A stretch of 64,000 bases of DNA. Source: Glutamicibacter sp. PS. Lineage in GTDB: Bacteria; Actinomycetota; Actinomycetes; Actinomycetales; Micrococcaceae. Of this stretch, positions 33,990 through 42,107 are shown piece by piece. The position numbers and the translations under genes are program-made. Under the pieces are notes generated by a model. That model was not told the DNA's origin. It did no database searches and saw nothing but the letters and a program-made list of their open reading frames with translations. Where the stretch lies: assembly GCA_031317595.1 (NCBI GenBank), contig JANCMB010000001.1, positions 2,483,610 to 2,547,609 on the forward strand, written 5' to 3'. Numbering within the stretch: position 1 is the stretch's first letter; every line of letters begins with the position of its first letter.

Positions 33990-34643
33990 TCAGGCCTCGG
34001 TCTGCAATACGTAGGCGGTGGAAGAGCCAGGCTCAATCTCGGTGCGCCCGGCATCTTGGATTACCGGCCCCACGGCTCGTGAGGCCACGGCGGCAAACTC
34101 CCGGCGCTCTAGCCACACAACCCCCACCGGCGCGTGTTCTTTCAGCCACGCTTCTACTTGGGGCGCTGGTGCCTCGGTGAGCCATGCGAACAGGGCGTGG
34201 GCAGCTTGAGCCGCCGCTTTGCCGGTCGACATCCCCAAGCTGAGATTCAGCGCAATCGTCACCGGTGCTCGAAGTCCTTGTTCATCAGGCTCTAGTTGCG
34301 TACCGGAAACCTGTAGCTTGGCAATCAGCTTGGGCAAACCCGCCGAGGGTAATGGCAACAGCCCAACGGCTTGGGCCTTACCGACCTCGCTGATCATTCC
34401 ATGCTCGGTTTCCTCAAGCACTCTCGCGAAAAACTTCGGGTTGGCGCGGCGTACCGACTTCGCGAAGGCCTGCTGCGCCCAGAGCTTCCAGCGTTCGTCC
34501 TGCGGCGCCGAGAGGTACGCCAAGACCGCGGCCCGCGCCACGGCGCTAATTGCCTCCTCGGCAGAAGGCGGATCCTGCTTATCGATACGCAGAATAATGG
34601 GCTGCACTAGTTCCCGCGGGTCACGCTCGTTCTCGGAGATCAC
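33990..34643 (-). CDS. PTH2-like peptidyl-tRNA hydrolase family protein
   Basis: 217 residues. The C-terminal half carries NLSLGMSTGKAAAQAAHALF, close to the archaeal/eukaryotic PTH2 signature (D-L-x-M-x-x-G-K-x-A-A-Q-x-x-H-A), and ends in the beta core VGVVWLERREFAAVASRAVG. The N-terminal 90 residues are not recognised. Bacterial homologues of this kind are frequent in actinobacteria with unproven hydrolase activity. I chose the GTG at 34643: on the coding strand TACACT lies six bases before it, a leaderless pattern, while earlier in-frame ATGs would run into the divergent thioesterase gene. Confidence 0.75.
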   Translation of the reverse strand: MISENERDPRELVQPIILRIDKQDPPSAEEAISAVARAAVLAYLSAPQDERWKLWAQQAFAKSVRRANPKFFARVLEETEHGMISEVGKAQAVGLLPLPSAGLPKLIAKLQVSGTQLEPDEQGLRAPVTIALNLSLGMSTGKAAAQAAHALFAWLTEAPAPQVEAWLKEHAPVGVVWLERREFAAVASRAVGPVIQDAGRTEIEPGSSTAYVLQTEA

Positions 34644-34713
34644 CCCAACAGTGTAGTGCCCACGCCAGAAGCTAGGATTGAGCCAACGGGTTATCTCGCG
34701 AAAGGCAGCAAAT

Positions 34714-35190
34714 ATGGCTGATCGGCAAGACTCCATATGGTTCTCCCCGGAGGCGGCCGGGCGCCTGGCCACCATCAGCGGTGGACTGGGCGAACAGTTG
34801 GGCATCGAAATCACCGAACTAAAAGCCCAATCGATTCACGGACGCATGCCGGTCGATGAACGCACCATCCAGCCGGCCGGCGTACTACACGGAGGCGCCT
34901 CCGTGGCCTTCGCCGAAACATTGGCCTCCCTCGGCGGCCACTTAGTGGTGGACAGCTCGATCTACCAGGTCATGGGTCAAGAGATCAACGCGAACCATTT
35001 ACGTCCCGGCATTCGTGGCGAATGGGTTTATGGTGCGGCCAGCCCGGTCATGATCGGACGCCGTTCACAGGTATGGTCCATTGAAATCAGCAATGAACAA
35101 GGCAAACTTATCTGCCTCTCGCGCTGCACACTGGCCGTAATCGAGATCCCGTCCCGCCCGCTCACCGAGTCGGATACGCACGCGCAGTAA
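34714..35190 (+). CDS. PaaI-type hotdog-fold thioesterase
   Basis: 158 residues, single hotdog domain with the catalytic/CoA region PAGVLHGGASVAFAETLASLG, in which HGG and the following acidic residue are family hallmarks. These enzymes hydrolyse aryl- or acyl-CoA; actinobacterial members include DHNA-CoA thioesterase of menaquinone synthesis and PaaI, and the sequence does not settle which. ATG 34714 has GAAAGG eight bases upstream; the frame is open to 34678. Divergent from the PTH2-like gene across 70 bases. Confidence 0.88.
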   Translation: MADRQDSIWFSPEAAGRLATISGGLGEQLGIEITELKAQSIHGRMPVDERTIQPAGVLHGGASVAFAETLASLGGHLVVDSSIYQVMGQEINANHLRPGIRGEWVYGAASPVMIGRRSQVWSIEISNEQGKLICLSRCTLAVIEIPSRPLTESDTHAQ

Positions 35191-35223
35191 CTGCCCCACG
35201 GCGCAGGCCCTCCGGCTCGTGCC

Positions 35224-36072
35224 CTAACGCCGCGCCTTAACCTTTCCAACGATCAATAGCATCACGCTCAAAAGCATGGCCACCGCCGAGGTGGTCACCG
35301 TAGGCCACAAGGGTTCTTGGTCGCGGACGAGCTGCGCGCCGGTCTTCCACAGCTGAGCAATGCCCACGTCTTGATGTTCGGTGGCACCACGTAGCACCCA
35401 GAGGGTGGCACCAAGCACGCCGGGCATCAGCCACTGAATAAGTAGTGCGACCGCCCAGATGGCGAGGTTGGCTACGTGAAGGAATCCCAGCACGCCCAGC
35501 GCAATCCCCAGACATAGCGGACCGGCCAGCTCCAAGTAACCCTGTACTTTCACCGGCGCGTGCAGCACGGTACCCATTGCCGCAGCCCAATAGCTTGGGG
35601 CGAAGCCCAACACCGCGACGGCCAACACGAGAGAGATCATGGTGCCACGAGCGATAGACCACAGGGCAAGTTGACCCAAGAGCAGACACACCCCGACGGT
35701 CCATAATTGCACGACGCTCAACACCGGCAAGGGCGAGGCCAGCGCCTTGGACGAGGCGCCCAGTAGCGCACCAAATGTCAACGCCAGCACGCCAAGGCAG
35801 AACACCACGTTCACCACCACTGTGAAACGCAGAATCCCATCGCCCACGGTCCGGGCGAGTACGGCCACCAGCAGAAGGGCCATACCCATGGTGCCAAGTA
35901 GAGCCAGCGGCGCGGTGACGGCATGCGGCCAACTCTGAAATTGTTCGGCTGCGCCTTGAGCCAGCCACCACGGGCCAAGGGCCACAACTAAGGACATGAG
36001 CGCTGCCACAACTTGGACCCACCAAGAGTGCCACGCGCCGTGCGCTGAGTACGAAAGCGAAGCTGTTCCCAC
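35224..36072 (-). CDS. Polytopic membrane protein of unknown function
   Basis: 282 residues with about nine hydrophobic segments, few charges between them, and a short basic C-terminus (GKVKARR). I do not recognise a family; no transporter signature or catalytic motif stands out. The start is GTG 36072 (GTASLSYSAHG follows), 13 bases downstream of the SDR stop and preceded by AAGG; the longer frame from 36189 lies within the SDR gene and is not hydrophobic. Likely cotranscribed with the SDR gene. Confidence 0.65.
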   Translation of the reverse strand: MGTASLSYSAHGAWHSWWVQVVAALMSLVVALGPWWLAQGAAEQFQSWPHAVTAPLALLGTMGMALLLVAVLARTVGDGILRFTVVVNVVFCLGVLALTFGALLGASSKALASPLPVLSVVQLWTVGVCLLLGQLALWSIARGTMISLVLAVAVLGFAPSYWAAAMGTVLHAPVKVQGYLELAGPLCLGIALGVLGFLHVANLAIWAVALLIQWLMPGVLGATLWVLRGATEHQDVGIAQLWKTGAQLVRDQEPLWPTVTTSAVAMLLSVMLLIVGKVKARR

Positions 36073-36085
36073 GCGCCTTATTCTG

Positions 36086-36745
36086 TCAGAAGGTCTCGAT
36101 GAGCTCACGCATCGCGGCGGACACTGGCTTGTCCCCGTCCACCAGCTCGATGACGCGGCGACGCAGGGACGGGGTATAAATAGCCTCATGGATGAACTCG
36201 GCGACGTTATCCCGGGACACGGTCCCGTATTGAAGCGCCGGACCGGCGGCCACTAGGCCGCTACCCTCACCATCGGTCAGTCGACCGGGCCGCACGATCA
36301 CCCATTCCAGATCTGTGGCGGCCAAATACACGTCGGCTTCGCGTTTGACCCGTATATAGTTCTCGAATCCGTCCGTGGATTGCGAGCCCCGATGCGCGTC
36401 CATAAACACCGAGACCAGAATGAAGCGACGCACCCCGGCACGCAGGGCAGCGTCCACCGCTTTTTCTAGACCTTTTCCGTCGATCAAATTGGTTTGCTCC
36501 ACGCCGGTTCCATGAGCACCCGCCGAGAAGACCACGACGTCGTGCCCTGCGATCAGTTCCGCCAAGCGTTGCACCGAGTCTTCAATCAGGTCACCGCCCA
36601 CGGCAGCCGCCCCGGTGCCCTCAATAACGGCGGCTTGCTCTGCCCTGCGGTGCATCCCCGTAACACGAGCCCCGGACCTGACGAGCATTTCACTGAGTCG
36701 GCGACCAATCCCGCCAGCGGCACCGATCTGAAAAATTTTGGCCAT
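36086..36745 (-). CDS. Atypical SDR NAD(P)-binding protein
   Basis: 219 residues with an N-terminal Rossmann motif GAAGGIGRRLSEMLV, then VVVFSAGAHGTG and RRFILVSVFMDAH. It matches the NAD(P)H-binding (YwnB/YhfK-like) atypical SDR group, which often lacks the YxxxK catalytic pair; here YIRVKREADVYL is a partial equivalent. Probable NAD(P)H-dependent reductase or stress-linked binding protein; substrate unknown. GAGAAAG precedes the ATG at 36745 by nine bases. Confidence 0.85.
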   Translation of the reverse strand: MAKIFQIGAAGGIGRRLSEMLVRSGARVTGMHRRAEQAAVIEGTGAAAVGGDLIEDSVQRLAELIAGHDVVVFSAGAHGTGVEQTNLIDGKGLEKAVDAALRAGVRRFILVSVFMDAHRGSQSTDGFENYIRVKREADVYLAATDLEWVIVRPGRLTDGEGSGLVAAGPALQYGTVSRDNVAEFIHEAIYTPSLRRRVIELVDGDKPVSAAMRELIETF

Positions 36746-36792
36746 GCGCGTTTCTTTCTCTACGTTTGATTTTTCTCGATACTACGCACAGA

Positions 36793-36838
36793 GGCGGCCC
36801 GCGCTCATTCTTTGACCAAAGAATGACCGCGGGCCGCC
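36793..36838. repeat. 46-bp near-perfect palindrome (orphan terminator-like)
   Basis: GGCGGCCCGCG at the left pairs with CGCGGGCCGCC at the right, and ATTCTTTG pairs with CAAAGAAT in the middle; one mismatch in about 22 pairs. It looks like a terminator but lies between two divergent genes. Confidence 0.75.
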
Positions 36839-37093
36839 CCAAAAGTATGTCTAAGTCATCCGGCATGCTTGACCGGCGCTGTCCTCGGTGGCAGGTGGTG
36901 TACTGTCAGCCTCGGTGACGATGACCTCTCGGCGGTGGCCTCAAAGTCATTTTCTGGTACCAGATAACAGCACACCCAGCAGACTGCGCAACCGACTCAC
37001 TTTGCACCGGTCATATTGATCAATTTGGTGCGATTTTCTTCGACATGGACGGGCATTTTGATCGTTCCGGTCCATGAGTTGCGAATGAGCCCC

Positions 37094-37122
37094 TTGACCT
37101 TGACGTAACGTCAACCAATATC
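37094..37122 (+). promoter_or_regulatory. MerR-type promoter/operator
   Basis: TTGACGTAACGTCAA (37100-37114) is a perfect 15-bp palindrome between a -35 TTGACC (37094-37099) and a -10 near AATATC (37117-37122). An operator inside the spacer is the hallmark of MerR-family promoters, here controlling the regulator itself. Confidence 0.7.
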
Positions 37123-37131
37123 GTGGAGTCC

Positions 37132-37908
37132 ATGAACGCTCAAGACCAGAGTCACGTGGCCGTACATTCGATCAATGAAGTCGCTCGGGCAGCCGGAGTC
37201 ACCAGCCGCACCCTGCGTCACTACGATCACATCGGTCTACTGGAGCCGGCGTTCACCGCGCCGAACGGATACCGCTACTACGAACAACCCCAAATCCTGC
37301 GCCTGCAACGGATCATCTTGCTCCGGCAACTCGGGCTCAAACTCGAGGTCATCGGCGAAATCCTCGACAACCAACGTGACCAGGTGCAGGCCTTGCAAAC
37401 GCATATCGAGGATCTGCGGCAGCAACGCGAGCTCCTCGACCGGCAAATATCCGCGCTGCGCACCACCATCGAGACCATCGACACGAAAGGAACGCTGGAC
37501 ATGAATAAGACATTCGACGGTTTCAACGAGCAATACAAGGACGAAGTCATTGCCCGCTGGGGAAAGGAGAGCTACGAGAGCTCCAACACCTGGTGGAAGG
37601 CCCAAGGACCGGAAGGACAACAACAGATGATGCAGCGCGTCGCCGAGTTGAACACACGGTGGGCAGAACTTGGTGCCGCAGGAGCCGATCCGCAAGGAGC
37701 CGAAGCCCAAGAATTGGCTGCCGAACATGTCGACTGGTTGCGCAGCATCCCTGGCACGCCGGCCCACGATTCACCGCAACACACCGCACAGTATGTGCGT
37801 GGCCTAGCGGACATGTATGTGGATGATCCCCGCTTTGCCGCGAACTATCAGGGGCAGGCTGCCTTCGTGCGTCAGGCGCTGATCCACTACGTAGACGCCG
37901 AGGGCTAG
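37132..37908 (+). CDS. TipA-like MerR regulator with TipAS ligand domain
   Basis: 258 residues. The N-terminal MerR HTH has VARAAGVTSRTLRHYDHIGL and NGYRYYEQPQILRLQ, followed by a coiled coil (about residues 75-120). The C-terminal TipAS domain (FDGFNEQYKDEVIARWG, then WWKAQGPEGQQQMMQR and a late QAAFVRQALIHYVD) binds hydrophobic or thiopeptide antibiotics in Streptomyces TipAL. ATG 37132 lies about nine bases after the -10, so it may be leaderless; GTG 37123 would add three residues. An in-frame ATG at 37501, with GAAAGGA nine bases upstream, sits at the domain boundary and could make a free TipAS-like protein (135 residues). Confidence 0.9.
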   Translation: MNAQDQSHVAVHSINEVARAAGVTSRTLRHYDHIGLLEPAFTAPNGYRYYEQPQILRLQRIILLRQLGLKLEVIGEILDNQRDQVQALQTHIEDLRQQRELLDRQISALRTTIETIDTKGTLDMNKTFDGFNEQYKDEVIARWGKESYESSNTWWKAQGPEGQQQMMQRVAELNTRWAELGAAGADPQGAEAQELAAEHVDWLRSIPGTPAHDSPQHTAQYVRGLADMYVDDPRFAANYQGQAAFVRQALIHYVDAEG

Positions 37909-37931
37909 GCCGCGTGCGCCATTACTTCTGT

Positions 37932-37966
37932 GGGCCCGTCGCGAGCATAGCGCTCCCGGCGGGCCC
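37932..37966. terminator. Bidirectional terminator between MerR and small HTH genes
   Basis: GGGCCCG and CGGGCCC arms with further partial pairing inside (GAGC/GCTC) lie between two convergent stop codons. Confidence 0.65.
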
Positions 37967-37975
37967 GCATGGTGC

Positions 37976-38185
37976 TCAGTCTTCGCCGAGGCCCTTGGCG
38001 ATTTCCTCTCTGGCTTCGCTGTACCGGCGCTGGATGTAGTTTTCCAGTTCCACGCGTTCAACCCGCCACATCCCGCGACCACCAATCTGAATCGCGGGTA
38101 GCTCCCCGCTTTTCACCAGGGACCTGACCTGCGGGAGCTTCACGTTAAGCTCCTCGGCCACATCTTCCAATCGCAGAAACCTCAT
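37976..38185 (-). CDS. Small excisionase/BldC-like HTH protein
   Basis: 69 residues, a single MerR-like winged HTH: FLRLEDVAEELNVKLPQVRS, then LVKSGELPAIQIGGRGMWRV and a C-terminal helix. Free-standing HTH proteins of this kind (BldC, excisionase-like) act as DNA-binding regulators in actinobacteria. No phage or integrase gene is near, so a chromosomal regulator is more likely than an excisionase. The ATG at 38185 has TACGCT seven bases upstream on its strand and no Shine-Dalgarno, a leaderless arrangement. Confidence 0.8.
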   Translation of the reverse strand: MRFLRLEDVAEELNVKLPQVRSLVKSGELPAIQIGGRGMWRVERVELENYIQRRYSEAREEIAKGLGED

Positions 38186-38389
38186 ATACGAAAGCGTACT
38201 GCCCACCGGGCCGCAGAGGGGCACATCCGCGCAACTGTGGACATTTCGCGGTCGAATGACACCCAGCATTCCGCAACAAAACCGGTCATAGCGTGCAATA
38301 AGGTTGGGGTTCGCTGGTCATATTGCCTAAAATTTTCTACGGGCCTTCACCCTCGGGTCACACGGATCTCAATACAGGAGACAGTAGCG

Positions 38390-38869
38390 ATGAATCAGGA
38401 TACGTACCAGCTCGATGAAACCGATCGGCGTATCCTGCTGGCTCTGGATAACGACCCGCGTGTTCCAATTATGATGCTGGCTCAGCAGCTCGGTTTAGCC
38501 CGCGGCACCGTGCAGTCGCGCCTCGAACGGCTCGCGAATTCCGGTGCCTTGCGCCCGAACACCGCACGGGTGCGCCCCGCGGCCCTTGGGCGTGGCGTCT
38601 CGGCAGTGGTGAGCGCCGAATTGGATCAGGCCCGCCTCGACGATTCCATTGAAGCACTGCGGCAGATCCCCGAAGTGCTCGAATGCGTCGCCCCGGCCGG
38701 CGACACGGACCTGCTCCTGCGCGTAGCGGCCAAGGACCCCGACGACCTTTACCGGGTTAGCGAGGTCATTCGGCTCTGCCCCGGCATTACCCGAACCTCG
38801 ACATCGATGATCCTGCGCGATGTCATCCCGTACCGCACCACCGCATTGTTGCAGCACGACACACCGTAA
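38390..38869 (+). CDS. Lrp/AsnC-family regulator
   Basis: 159 residues: an N-terminal HTH (DETDRRILLALDNDPRVPI, then LAQQLGLARGTVQSRLERL) and a C-terminal RAM (ligand-binding) domain ending ILRDVIPYRT. These respond to amino acids or related metabolites. The ATG at 38390 follows CAGGAG with nine bases spacing. Convergent with the MFS gene, 13 bases apart. Target unknown. A second Lrp-type gene is at 57.0 kb. Confidence 0.92.
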   Translation: MNQDTYQLDETDRRILLALDNDPRVPIMMLAQQLGLARGTVQSRLERLANSGALRPNTARVRPAALGRGVSAVVSAELDQARLDDSIEALRQIPEVLECVAPAGDTDLLLRVAAKDPDDLYRVSEVIRLCPGITRTSTSMILRDVIPYRTTALLQHDTP

Positions 38870-38882
38870 CTCCGCGAACGGC

Positions 38883-40070
38883 TCAGTGCTTGACCACCTG
38901 CAGGCCGCCGCGCCCGGGCAGGAAGCGGCGACCGGCAAGTACCAGCAGAAGACACAGCCCACAGGCCAGCGCCAAAAGCAGCACGAAATACAGCGGATCA
39001 CCAAGATTTCTGAATAGGGCCATCAACGTCGGGAACAAGAACCCGACGTAGCACATGGCGTAAAAACGCCCGGTCAGCTTGCCGGCCTCCGCCTCGGCGG
39101 CCAGATCCAGCACCTGGGTGAGGCCACCCTTGAGTAAAATCCCGTTCGCGCACCCGGCCGTAAACGAGCCCAAAAGTCCAACGAAGACCTGACCGGTCAG
39201 AGCGGCAAGGACAATGAAGGCGTAGGCCACTAGCCCCACGACGAGACCCAGCACGATCATGCGCACCGAATCCGGTCGATTAAACCGTTCCACTAAAGGC
39301 TGCACCAACACACCCATCCCCATGGTGAAGGCAACGGTAGCGGTGCTCACCAGCAGCGAAGGACCCTGAGCGTTATTCACGAGCGCCGGAACAATGGCGA
39401 ACCCGCTGGTCGCAAGCCCGAAGACCCACGGTGCCATCGGTAGCACGATCCAGGTGAAGCGGCGCATATTTTGCGTACTAGTGCCGGGACCCGCGGCGAC
39501 GACCGCCTGGCGGGTGTCCATCTCGGCGGCCAGTAGCCACAGCGGGATAAACCACAGCAGGGTGCTGGCGGCATGCGCCGCGTAGGCAACTTCGGGGCTG
39601 CCGCTCATCCCGACAATCGCTGCGGAGAGCACCGGGCCTAGGGCGAAGCCTAACGAGGTACTCAACCCCGCGCGGCTCGCTCCCTTCGCTCCGGCACTCT
39701 GCTTGACCCAGGTAGTGGCCGCCACCATGGCCAACCCCATCCCCAGCCCGGTCAGCACGCGCCCGGCATAGAGGCCCAGCGGATTGAACTGGCCCAGCAT
39801 CATCACCAGCGATGCGGTCAGCGAGCAACCCAACGCCACCAGGGTGAAGGGTTTTCGACCGTAGCGATCGGCCCAGTTCCCGCCAAAGAGCAGGGCCGGC
39901 AACAGACCGAGCACGTAGCTGGCCAACACCAGGGTGCTGGCTAGTTCGCTCAGCCCGCGCTCTTGCTGATACCAGCCCATCAGGGGCACATACTGATTGG
40001 CGCACCAGCCGGTCAGCACCAGTGCCACGGCCGGGAACCACCAGCCCGAACGCGATCGGTGCGAAACCAT
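38883..40070 (-). CDS. MFS transporter
   Basis: 395 residues, about 12 TMs. Loop 2-3 motif GGNWADRYGRKPFTLV (G-x3-D-x2-G-R-K) and RVLTGLGMGLAM in the fourth/fifth helices are MFS features. Ten bases after the phosphatase-like gene, hence same transcript. No substrate signature; by position it might export something handled by that protein, which is inference. Confidence 0.85.
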   Translation of the reverse strand: MVSHRSRSGWWFPAVALVLTGWCANQYVPLMGWYQQERGLSELASTLVLASYVLGLLPALLFGGNWADRYGRKPFTLVALGCSLTASLVMMLGQFNPLGLYAGRVLTGLGMGLAMVAATTWVKQSAGAKGASRAGLSTSLGFALGPVLSAAIVGMSGSPEVAYAAHAASTLLWFIPLWLLAAEMDTRQAVVAAGPGTSTQNMRRFTWIVLPMAPWVFGLATSGFAIVPALVNNAQGPSLLVSTATVAFTMGMGVLVQPLVERFNRPDSVRMIVLGLVVGLVAYAFIVLAALTGQVFVGLLGSFTAGCANGILLKGGLTQVLDLAAEAEAGKLTGRFYAMCYVGFLFPTLMALFRNLGDPLYFVLLLALACGLCLLLVLAGRRFLPGRGGLQVVKH

Positions 40071-40080
40071 CGTGCCGATA

Positions 40081-40488
40081 TCAGGCCTCGTTGAGTTCGT
40101 GGAACAGCTCGGTAACGCGCGTGGCGATTTCGTCGCGAATCATATTCATGCGTTCGGCCCCGGTCACCCCATCTTCGCTCGGTTCGTAGGTCACCCAGCG
40201 TTCGACGTTCACCTCCGGATCCAGGACCGGGCGTGCTTCGGAGCCGAGGATTACCACGCGGTCGGCCTCGGCGACCACAGCCGGATCAATTGCCTTGGGT
40301 ACCCCGCCGGACATATCCGCGCCGGTTTCGGCTAACGAGGCCACCGCCTCCTGATTGATCCCCGAGCCGGGGTTGGTTCCGGCGGAGTAACTGGTAACCG
40401 TCCCCTTGGATATCTGGTCCATGAGGGCCGCAGCCATTTGCGATTTTCCGGCGTTACTGGAGCATATAAAAAGTACTTTCGGTGCCAT
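40081..40488 (-). CDS. Low-Mr phosphatase/arsenate-reductase-like protein with Lys in the P-loop
   Basis: 135 residues of the LMW protein-tyrosine-phosphatase/ArsC fold. The P-loop reads FICSSNAGKSQMAAALM. Cys9 is kept, but the canonical anion-binding Arg of C-x5-R is Lys15. Actinobacterial low-Mr relatives with a GKSQ loop exist, so it is probably a subfamily rather than a mutation. Function may be arsenate-mycothiol chemistry, phosphatase activity or neither. I chose ATG 40488 because the longer frame overlaps modC and is not family-like. It lies 58 bases after modC and 10 before the MFS gene. Confidence 0.8.
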   Translation of the reverse strand: MAPKVLFICSSNAGKSQMAAALMDQISKGTVTSYSAGTNPGSGINQEAVASLAETGADMSGGVPKAIDPAVVAEADRVVILGSEARPVLDPEVNVERWVTYEPSEDGVTGAERMNMIRDEIATRVTELFHELNEA

Positions 40489-40546
40489 GCTCACATTCAA
40501 CCACCGATTGCGCGCACCACCACCGGCCGATACCAGATTGTTGCGT

Positions 40547-41293
40547 TCAACCTCGGGCCGGGTCATCGGCCGCAGGCAAGGTGGCGGCCACGGCGCGGAC
40601 GAAACGCGTCTGGGGCTGTGCCAGCACGTGGCGCACCTGACCGCGCTGCACCACGCTACCGTGTTCAATCACGATCAGCTCGTCGGCCAATTCGACGGCA
40701 TCCACGGCCGAATGCGAGATGACGATGGTGCGGGTTTTGGTGCGGTCCAGTTCATGGCGCAACAGCGTGCGCATATCCGCGGCCGCTTCGACATCCAGGG
40801 ACACGAAGGGCTCGTCGACCATCAGCATGCGCGGTCCGGCGGCCAAGGCTCGGGCCAGGGCCACGCGCTGACGCTGTCCCCCGGACAGTTCGGCCGGCTT
40901 TCGAGGGGCCATGCCCGGAAGGCCAATGCGTTCGAGCCATTGCTCGGCCAATGCCAATGCCGCGGCCTTAGCCATACCCGCGGCCCGTGCGCCAAAGGCG
41001 ATATTCGCCCGCGCGTCCAGGTGCGGGAAGAGGTTCGGTTCCTGCCCGAGCAGGCCAATGGACCGGCGGTGCGGGGGCAGGTGCACGCCATCACCGGCCA
41101 GCACCGTGCCATCGAGGCTGATCCGCCCGGCGTCGATACGTTCGAGCCCGGCGATGGCCGAGACGATGGTGGACTTACCGGCACCGCTTGGCCCCATGAG
41201 GGCCAGTACCTGCCCCTGATGGAGCTCAAGTTCAATCCGCACCTCGAAAGCTGCCCGTTGCACGGTGAAATCTGCGAGAAATCCGGGGCTCAT
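40547..41293 (-). CDS. modC: Molybdate ABC importer ATPase, short form
   Basis: 248 residues. Walker A GPSGAGKST, Q-loop IGLLGQEPNLFPHLDA, signature LSGGQRQRVALARAL, Walker B MLMVDEPFVSLD, switch H in VISHSAVDA. The HRRSIGLLGQEPNLFPHL segment resembles ModC. E. coli ModC is about 350 residues because of a C-terminal Mop/TOBE regulatory domain; this protein ends before it, so molybdate feedback at the ATPase is probably missing. ATG 41293 overlaps the modB stop (ATGA). Confidence 0.9.
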   Translation of the reverse strand: MSPGFLADFTVQRAAFEVRIELELHQGQVLALMGPSGAGKSTIVSAIAGLERIDAGRISLDGTVLAGDGVHLPPHRRSIGLLGQEPNLFPHLDARANIAFGARAAGMAKAAALALAEQWLERIGLPGMAPRKPAELSGGQRQRVALARALAAGPRMLMVDEPFVSLDVEAAADMRTLLRHELDRTKTRTIVISHSAVDAVELADELIVIEHGSVVQRGQVRHVLAQPQTRFVRAVAATLPAADDPARG

Positions 41294-42105
41294 TTCAACG
41301 CTCCCGGCCGCCAAGCGCGCACCGAAAGCAACACCAAAATGGCGGTGGCTAGGAGCAGCAAGGACAGTGCCACGGCCGATTCGCGGCCGGTGCCGGCCCC
41401 GTTGAACGCGGTGTAGATGGCCAGGGGCATGGTTTGGGTGACCCCAGGGGCGTTGCCGGCGAACAGCGCGGTGGCCCCAAATTCACCAATGGCTCTGGCA
41501 AAGCACAGAATGACACCGGCCACCAATCCGGGCGCCGCCAGCGGCAGGGTGACGCGGGTGAGCACCATCCACCGTCCCGCCCCGAGGGTTGCGGCGCTCT
41601 GCTCGTAGCCGGCGCCTGCCGAGCGCAGGGAACCTTCCACGGACAGTACCAAGAAGGGCAGGGCCACGAAGGCCTGCGCCAAGACCACCGCGGTGGTAGA
41701 GAAGGTCAGGCTGACTCCCCAGAGCGCTTCGATCCAGGCACCCACCTGGCTGGAGCGTCCGAAGAGGAAAAGTAATGCCACACCCCCAACCATGGGCGGC
41801 AAAACGAGCGGCACGGCCACCAAGGCGCGCAGCAGGTGCGCGACGCGCGCCGGGCTACGGGCGATCACCAGTGCGAGGGGCACTCCGAGCAGCACGCATA
41901 GAGTCGTGGAGGCCAGGCCGGTGCGCAATGAGAGCGAGAGGGCATCTAGCGCTTGCTTGCTGGTGACGTCCGAGAGCAAGGTGCTCCATGAGGCACGCGA
42001 AACCAAGGCGATCAGCGGCAGTACCAGCAGTGCCAGCCCGAGCAATGCCGGGAGCACGGCAATCACCGGGGCACGGGTGCCCACATCAACCGGGACTCGG
42101 GCCAC
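41290..42105 (-). CDS. modB: Molybdate ABC importer permease
   Basis: 271 residues, about six TMs. The EAA coupling loop is in GYEQSAATLGAGRWMVLTRV, followed by LPLAAPGLVAGVILCFARAI and GEFGATALFAGN, the latter typical of ModB/sulfate-type permeases. It forms the channel for oxyanion import with ModA and ModC. It starts two bases after modA and overlaps modC. Confidence 0.94.
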   Translation of the reverse strand: MARVPVDVGTRAPVIAVLPALLGLALLVLPLIALVSRASWSTLLSDVTSKQALDALSLSLRTGLASTTLCVLLGVPLALVIARSPARVAHLLRALVAVPLVLPPMVGGVALLFLFGRSSQVGAWIEALWGVSLTFSTTAVVLAQAFVALPFLVLSVEGSLRSAGAGYEQSAATLGAGRWMVLTRVTLPLAAPGLVAGVILCFARAIGEFGATALFAGNAPGVTQTMPLAIYTAFNGAGTGRESAVALSLLLLATAILVLLSVRAWRPGALK

Positions 42106-42107
42106 GG

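Larger units (their letters stand above)
36746..37131. other. Divergent intergenic region with orphan palindrome
   Basis: 386 bases between SDR and MerR genes. It contains a 46-bp hairpin (36793-36838) although no recognisable gene ends there, a minus-strand frame of about 30 codons (near 36853-36943) ending just before the hairpin and lacking a start, and the MerR promoter at the right end. I see no other coding sequence. Confidence 0.55.

Noticed and set aside
37976-38185. The small HTH gene as a phage excisionase
   Set aside because: No integrase, attachment repeat or phage gene is nearby; a free-standing BldC-like regulator is the simpler reading.
40406-41416. A 336-codon plus-strand frame across the modB-modC-phosphatase junctions
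   Set aside because: It is antisense to three confident genes, and its translation is low-complexity with no family features.
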